Source: Citrobacter amalonaticus (GTDB lineage: Bacteria; Pseudomonadota; Gammaproteobacteria; Enterobacterales; Enterobacteriaceae). From it: a stretch of 64,000 bases of DNA. This document shows, in pieces, positions 58,441 through 64,000 of the stretch; positions within the stretch are counted from its first letter, which is position 1; the number at the start of each line of letters is the position of its first letter. A program made the translations under genes and the position numbers. The stretch is from positions 4,836,001 through 4,900,000 of the forward strand of contig JARDVN010000001.1 in assembly GCA_028994555.1 (NCBI GenBank), read 5' to 3'. The notes below the pieces were generated by a model, which saw nothing but the letters and a program-made list of their open reading frames with translations, did no database searches and was not told the origin of the DNA.

Positions 58441-58600
58441 CGATCTGGCAAAGCAAATATCAAAAAGTGCTTAACCCGCCGGAATTCGGGCATTTAAGAG
58501 CAAATGAAATTGTTTTAGCGGGGTCACGGTTTCATACTAGGCGGATTAAATTTTTTGCTGTGTATTCAGGGCTTCCCCCGCTGGCTATTAAGGATCCTCT

Positions 58601-59640
58601 ATGTTTTCCGCAACGCGCCGCCTTTCTACTCTCCTGGCGCTCGGCGTATGTTTTATTGTCCCCGCTCAGGCGTCATCGCCAAAACCGGGGGGATTTTGCG
58701 ACCTCACAGACTCGCCATATCGCAACTGTATTTCCTGGCAGAATGACCGGCTCACCGGCAGAAATGTTATCTGCCGACTATTTGCGCCAACAATTTGAGC
58801 AAATGGGTTATCGCAGCGACATCCGTACATTCAACAGTCGCTATATTTATACCGCCAAAAATAACCGCAAAAACTGGCATAACGTCACCGGCAGTACCGT
58901 TATTGCCGCCCACGAAGGCAAGGCCCCGCAGCAGATTATTATCATGGCGCATCTGGATACCTACGCGCCGCAAAGCGATGCCGACACCGACGCGAATCTT
59001 GGCGGACTCACTCTGCAAGGCGTAGATGATAACGCCGCCGGGCTGGGCGTGATGCTTGAACTGGCGGAACGTCTGAAAGATGTGCCGACCGAATACGGTA
59101 TTCGCTTTATTGCGACCAGCGGCGAAGAAGAGGGAAAACTGGGGGGCTGAAAATCTGCTGAAGCGCATGAGTACGGCAGAGAAGAAAAATACGCTGCTGG
59201 TGATTAATCTCGACAACCTGATTGTCGGCGACAAACTCTATTTTAATAGCGGGCAGAGCACGCCGGAAGCCGTGCGTAAATTAACCCGCGATCGGGCGTT
59301 AGCCATTGCACGCAATCATGGTATTGCCGCCAGCAGCAATCCAGGCCTGAATAAGGATTATCCAAAAGGCACCGGTTGCTGCAATGACGCGGAGGTTTTC
59401 GATAAAGCAGGAATTTCGGTGCTTTCCGTCGAGGCGACGAACTGGAATCTTGGCAAGAAAGATGGTTACCAGCAGCGCGCCAAAACCACCTCTTTCCCGG
59501 CGGGAAATAGCTGGCACGACGTGCGCCTTGATAATCAGCAGCATATTGATAAAGCCCTGCCAGGACGCATTGAACACCGCAACCGCGACGTCATGCGCAT
59601 TATGCTGCCGCTAGTGAAAGAATTAGCGAAAGCGAGCTAA
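58601..59640 (+). CDS. iap: Periplasmic aminopeptidase Iap (two apparent frameshifts)
   Basis: Iap is the periplasmic zinc aminopeptidase that converts alkaline phosphatase isozymes by removing its N-terminal arginine. The signal peptide MFSATRRLSTLLALGVCFIV ends near QASS. Six G at 58687-58692 and six G at 59141-59146 must each be five, joining SPKPG to DFATSQTRHIA and EEEGKLG to AENLLKRM. Corrected length is 345 residues, exactly as in E. coli. Zinc-site motifs MAHLDTYAPQSD, DDNAAGLGVMLE and TSGEEEGKLG are present. It is followed directly by cysH with no CRISPR. Confidence 0.93.
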
Positions 59641-59644
59641 TCAT

Positions 59645-59678
59645 ATTGCCGGATAAGACAATGCCATTATCCGGCAAT
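59645..59678. repeat. REP-like palindrome between iap and cysH
   Basis: Two perfect 12-bp arms, ATTGCCGGATAA and TTATCCGGCAAT, in the short convergent gap. The 67-bp gap holds no CRISPR repeats and no cas gene. Confidence 0.8.
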
Positions 59679-59707
59679 ACTGTCAGACCGTCATAGGGTG
59701 GTTTGTT

Positions 59708-60442
59708 TCACCCTTCGTGCAGCCCGCATTCCCGCTTCAGGCCAAAGAAGCGGGTCTCTTCTTCTGCCATGCCGGGTTCCCATTTCCGCGTGGTGTGGGT
59801 ATCGCCGACGGAAAGATAGCCCTGATCCCACAGCGGGTGGTATTTCAGGCCGTGTTTTTGCAGATACTGATATACCGTGCGGTTATCCCAGTCGATAATC
59901 GGCAGCACTTTAAATACGCCACGCTGAATCGCCAGCACCGGCAGATGCGCACGGCTACCGGACTGTTCGCGCCGCAGTCCTGCAAACCAGGTTTGCGCAT
60001 TCAGTTCCTGCAACGCCCGGTTCATCGGTTCGACTTTGTTGATCTCATTGTATTTCTCAATACCTTCAACCCCTTGCTCCCATAGCTTACCGTAACGCGC
60101 TTCCTGCCAGGCGGCGCTCTCGGTTGCACGGTAGACCTTCAGGTTCAGTTTGAGCTTGTCCGTTAACTCGTCGATAAACTGATAGGTTTCCGGGAACAGA
60201 TAGCCGGTATCGGTCAGGATCACCGGGATATCCGGGCGGATCTGGTTTACCAGATGCAGACTCACCGCCGCCTGAATACCAAAGCTGGAGGAGAGCACGT
60301 AATTGCCGGGCAGGTGCTCCAGCGCCCAGGCCACACGGCCTTCGGCATCCAGCTTTTCCAGTTGAGAGTTAATTTCTGCCAGCGCCATGACGCGTTCCAC
60401 TTTTGGCAGCGCGTTCAGAGCGTGTAGATCGAGTCTGGACAT
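59708..60442 (-). CDS. cysH: Phosphoadenosine phosphosulfate reductase
   Basis: CysH reduces PAPS to sulfite with thioredoxin. The 244-residue protein shows the PAPS-binding [17 protein letters not shown] near residue 49, [18 protein letters not shown] near 147 and the C-terminal catalytic ECGLHEG. It is the last gene of cysJIH, separated from cysI by a BIME. Confidence 0.97.
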   Translation of the reverse strand: MSRLDLHALNALPKVERVMALAEINSQLEKLDAEGRVAWALEHLPGNYVLSSSFGIQAAVSLHLVNQIRPDIPVILTDTGYLFPETYQFIDELTDKLKLNLKVYRATESAAWQEARYGKLWEQGVEGIEKYNEINKVEPMNRALQELNAQTWFAGLRREQSGSRAHLPVLAIQRGVFKVLPIIDWDNRTVYQYLQKHGLKYHPLWDQGYLSVGDTHTTRKWEPGMAEEETRFFGLKRECGLHEG

Positions 60443-60462
60443 AAGAACCTCGTTTGCCTGTT

Positions 60463-60533
60463 TTGCCGGGCGGCACTGCGTTTGCCCGGCCTACAAAACC
60501 CGTAGGCCCGGTAAGCGAAGCGCCACCGGGCAA
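60463..60533. repeat. BIME: two REP elements between cysI and cysH
   Basis: TTGCCGGGCGGC ... TTTGCCCGGCCTAC (60463-60494) and GTAGGCCCGG ... CCACCGGGCAA (60502-60533), an inverted pair inside the cysJIH operon. Confidence 0.85.
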
Positions 60534-60541
60534 AGGATGGG

Positions 60542-62256
60542 TTATTCCCAGAAATCGCGTGCGGGATCAAGCACCGGGCGAATAATGCCCGCACGCACCG
60601 TAAAGTCGCCGAAGCCTTCACCCGCTTCGCGCTCTTTCGCCCAGCGCCCAATCAGCTCATCCAGCGAGTCGAGAATTTCCGGCTCGGTGATATTTTCTTT
60701 GAACATCCGAGGTATACGCGTGCCAATTCGGTTACCACCGAGATGCAGGTTATAGCGGCCAGGCGCTTTCCCGACCAGACCGACTTCCGCCAGCATCGCA
60801 CGACCACAACCGTTCGGGCAGCCCGTTACGCGCATGACGATGTGTTCATCGCTGACGTTATGTTTCGCCATCAGTCCGTCAATCTTGTCGATAAACGTCG
60901 GCAGGAAGCGCTCGGCCTCTGCCATCGCCAGCGGACAAGTCGGGAACGACACGCAGGCCATGGAGTTTTCACGCTGTGGCGTCACGGTATTCATCAGACC
61001 GCTCTCTTGCGCGATCTTCTCAATCTTCGCCTTCTGGCTTTCCGGTACGCCAGCGATAATCAGATTCTGATTCGCGGTAATACGGAACTCACCTTTATGG
61101 ATTTTTGCGATTTCCAGCAGACCCGTTTTCAGCGGACGCCCCGGATAATCGAGGATACGGCCATTTTCGATAAACAGCGTCAGATGCCATTTATTATCGA
61201 TGCCCTTCACCCAGCCAATGCGATCGCCGCGACCGGTGAATTCGTACGGACGAATCGGTTCGAATTTGATGCCTGCACGACGTTCCACTTCCGCTTTAAA
61301 CGTCTCTACCCCCCACGCGTTCCAGCGTGTATTTGGTTTTCGCATTTTTACGATCGGTACGGTTACCCCAGTCGCGCTGGGTGGTGACCACCGCTTCCGC
61401 TACGGCCAGCGTGTGCTCCAGCGGCAGATAGCCAAACTCGCTCGCAGTACGGGCATAGGTTTTTTTTATTACCGTGCTCGATAGAAAGACCGCCACCCAC
61501 CAGCAGGTTAAAGCCCACCAGCTTGCCGTTCTCCGCCACGGCGACAAAGTTCATGTCGTTGGCGTGCAGATCGATGTCGTTCTGCGGCGGGATCACTACC
61601 GTGGTTTTAAACTTACGCGGCAGATAGGTCTGACCGAGGATCGGTTCTTCATCCGTCGTCGCGACTTTTTCCTGATCGAGCCAAATTTCAGCATACGCGC
61701 GGGTACGCGGCAGCAGATGCTCGGAGATCTTTTTCGCCCACTCATAGGCTTCAGCATGCAGCTCAGACTCGTACGGGTTCGAGGTGCACAGCACGTTACG
61801 GTTCATGTCGTTGGCGGTTGCCAGCGCATCCAGCCCCACGGAGTGCAGCATCTGGTGCACCGGTTTCACGTTCTTCTTCAGGATCCCGTGGAACTGGAAC
61901 GTCTGACGGTTGGTCAGGCGAATGCTGCCGTAAATCGTGTTCTCGGCGGCGAATTTATCAATCGCCTGCCACTGTTTGGTGGTGATTACGCCACCCGGCA
62001 GACGGCAGCGAAGCAACATCGCATGACGCGGCTCCAGCTTCTGCTCGGCACGCTCGGCACGGATATCACGGTCATCCTGTTGGTACATTCCGTGAAAACG
62101 GATCAGCAGGAAGTTGTCACCTTTAAAACCGCCGGTGAGACCGTCATTCAAATCTTCAGCAATGGTGCCGCGTAGATAGTTGCTTTCCAGCTTCATACGC
62201 TCGGCGTCTGCCAGTTTACCTTCGACCACCAGGGGTCCCGGATGTTTATCGCTCAT
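60542..62256 (-). CDS. cysI: Sulfite reductase hemoprotein beta-component (two apparent frameshifts)
   Basis: CysI carries siroheme and a 4Fe-4S cluster and reduces sulfite to sulfide with electrons from CysJ. Cluster ligands appear as [16 protein letters not shown] and [10 protein letters not shown] near residues 434-485. Eight T at 61460-61467 (expected seven, giving [14 protein letters not shown]) and six C at 61309-61314 (expected five, giving [11 protein letters not shown]) restore 570 residues, the E. coli length. The start overlaps the cysJ stop (TAATG). Confidence 0.93.
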
Positions 62257-63998
62257 TAGTAGACATCTCGCTGATAACGGCGCTCAACGCGCAGCTCACT
62301 TAAAAATTCATCCGCTGATTCCGCGTCCATCGCGCCGAATTCAGCTATCACGTCCAGCAATGCCTGCTCAACGTCCTTCGCCATGCGATTCGCGTCGCCG
62401 CAGACATAAATGTGGGCACCGTCATTGATCCAGCGCCACAGTTCTGCGCCCTGTTCGCGCAGTTTGTCTTGTACGTAGACTTTTTCTTTTTTGGTCTCGT
62501 GACCAGGCGAGATCGATACGACTCAGTACGCCTTCTTTGACGTAACGCTGCCATTCCACCTGGTAGAGGAAATCTTCAGTAAAGTGCGGGTTGCCAAAGA
62601 ACAGCCAGTTTTTACCGGACGCTCCCTCAGCAGCGCGCTGTTGCATAAAGGCGCGAAACGGCGCAATGCCTGTCCCTGGACCAATCATGATCACCGGGGT
62701 TTCAGGGTTCGTCGGCAGACGGAAGTTATCGTTATGTTCGATGAACACACGCACCTCGCCATCTTCTTCGACGCGATCGGCCAGGAAGCTGGATGCGCCA
62801 CCGGCACGCGCGCGGCCTTCCACTTCATAACGCACCGCTCCCACGGTGATGTGCACTTCGCTCTCCACTTCGGCCTGTGAAGACGCAATGGAGTACAGGC
62901 GCGGCGTTAACGGACGCAACAGATCGACTAACGCTTGTGCATCCAGTTGTGCGGGCGAGAAGCGCAGCATATCGACAACAGGCGTCGTGGTGGCGTAATG
63001 CTGCAACTGTGCCTTATCGCCAACCAGCGGCAACAACGAATCACTGCGTGTTAAGGTGGCATAATTTTCAACGATATTGGCGGTATTTACGGTCAGCTCA
63101 ACATGCCACTGTAGCGCTTCGGACAGCGAGAGAGACTGCCCATTGACCGTAACCGGCTCATCGCCTTTCAGCCAGACCAGTTCTACGATCTCTTTCACCA
63201 GCGCCGGATCGTTTTGATACCAGACACCCAACGCATCGCCAGGCTGGTAGCGCAAACCCGAGTCACCAAGATCGATTTCAATATGGCGAACGTCTTTCTC
63301 TGAATCGCGTCCGGTGATTTTTTGATTCACGGACAACGTGGCGCTTAGCGGCGCTTCTTTGGTATACGGACTGGTGTGGATCTCATTTACTGCGCCGCTG
63401 GCAACCGGCTGAGCCTGTGTCGCAACCGGCGCTCGTGATTTCAACACCTCAACCACACGAGCACGCCACTCGGCGGCGGCGGCCTGGTATTCCACATCAG
63501 CATCAACGCGATCTAACAGGCGCTCACCGCCGAGCTCTGCCAGTTTATTGTCAAAATCTTTGCCCGACTGGCAGAAAAATTCGTATGACGTGTCACCAAG
63601 ACCAAAAACGGCAAAGGCGGTGTTTTCAAGCTTCGGTGCTTTTTTTAGAGAACAGGAACTTATGCAACGCGACCGCTTCTTCCGGGGGCTCACCTTCTCC
63701 CTGCGTGGACGTGACGACAACCAGCAGCTTTTCATTGGCGATTTGTTTGAATTTGTAGTCGCCTGCGTTAACCAGCGTAACGCTAAGTTTTGCTGCCAGC
63801 AGGTCATCACGCAGCGCTTCCGCCACTCGGCGCGCATTCCCCCGTTTGGGATGCGGAGACAAGCGTGATGCCCGGCATTTCCACCACGGGAGCGGGTGTG
63901 GCAACGGCTGCGCCAGGTTGCTGATTCAGCGTGCCCCAGAAATAGCCAGAAACCCATGCAAGCTGCGTGGGCGTAAGATCGGTGGTGGCCGCCTGGAG
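62256..63998 (-). CDS. cysJ: Sulfite reductase flavoprotein alpha-component, 5' end outside the window (three apparent frameshifts)
   Basis: CysJ moves electrons from NADPH through FAD and FMN to CysI. The gene enters from the right edge at [15 protein letters not shown], so about the first 20 residues are missing. A flavodoxin domain ([27 protein letters not shown]), FAD domain ([16 protein letters not shown]) and NADPH domain ([20 protein letters not shown]) follow. Breaks at 63839-63843 (C), 63640-63646 (T) and 62487-62492 (T) each vanish on removing one base, leaving 579 residues of the expected 599. Confidence 0.92.
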
Positions 63999-64000
63999 GC

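Noticed and set aside
59641..59707. Possible CRISPR repeat between iap and cysH
   Set aside because: There is only one palindrome, of REP type, with no repeated units or spacers.

Overview
The window is a chromosomal segment of an enterobacterium close to Escherichia, Salmonella and Citrobacter. Gene order runs recA-pncC-mltB-srl-nor-hyp/hyc-fhlA-mutS-rpoS-nlpD-pcm-surE-truD-ispF-ispD-ftsB-ygbE-cysCND-iap-cysHIJ, and protein identity to E. coli K-12 products is very high as judged from memory. An asc beta-glucoside operon, sitABCD between fhlA and mutS, and no CRISPR-cas next to iap make a Citrobacter-like species my best guess. This is inference, not a measured assignment.

Layout. 1-2.7 kb: recA (3' end cut by the window edge) with its LexA box, pncC and mltB. 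2.9-7.9 kb: the glucitol operon srlAEBD-gutM-srlR-gutQ. 7.9-12.2 kb: the nitric-oxide detoxification locus norR / norVW, with a sigma-54 promoter and three NorR sites. 12.4-17.1 kb: an accessory insertion holding an Rhs polymorphic toxin with an AT-rich tip, a small exported protein that is probably its immunity partner, and about 250 bp of decayed DNA. 17.1-20.0 kb: hydN-hypF. 20.2-24.4 kb: ascG / ascFB. 24.5 kb: a lone symE-like toxin gene. 24.8-38.7 kb: the formate hydrogenlyase region hycABCDEFGHI / hypABCDE-fhlA. 38.8-42.8 kb: ygbA and the Mn/Fe transporter sitABCD. 42.9-45.5 kb: mutS. 45.6-48.4 kb: a vdcBCD-type phenolic-acid decarboxylase operon and a divergent MarR-family regulator. 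48.6-54.8 kb: rpoS-nlpD-pcm-surE-truD-ispF-ispD-ftsB. 55.0-64.0 kb: ygbE, sulfate assimilation (cysDNC, cysJIH) and iap. No gene-free stretch exceeds 300 bases.

How it fits together. The hyc and hyp genes, hydN and fhlA make one regulon: formate is sensed by FhlA, which acts with sigma-54 on promoters I can see between hycA and hypA. HypA-F and HycI mature the NiFe subunit HycE. cysDNC and cysJIH together take sulfate to sulfide.

The dominant oddity is that 17 coding regions are broken by 29 frameshifts. Every one is repaired by deleting one base from a homopolymer of 5-8 bases, and no break needs an added base. After that correction each gene has the normal length of its family. I read this as systematic homopolymer over-calling in the underlying sequence, so these genes are annotated as intact CDS spans. 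One lesion differs: norR carries an in-frame amber codon made by a substitution, which would remove half of its DNA-binding domain.
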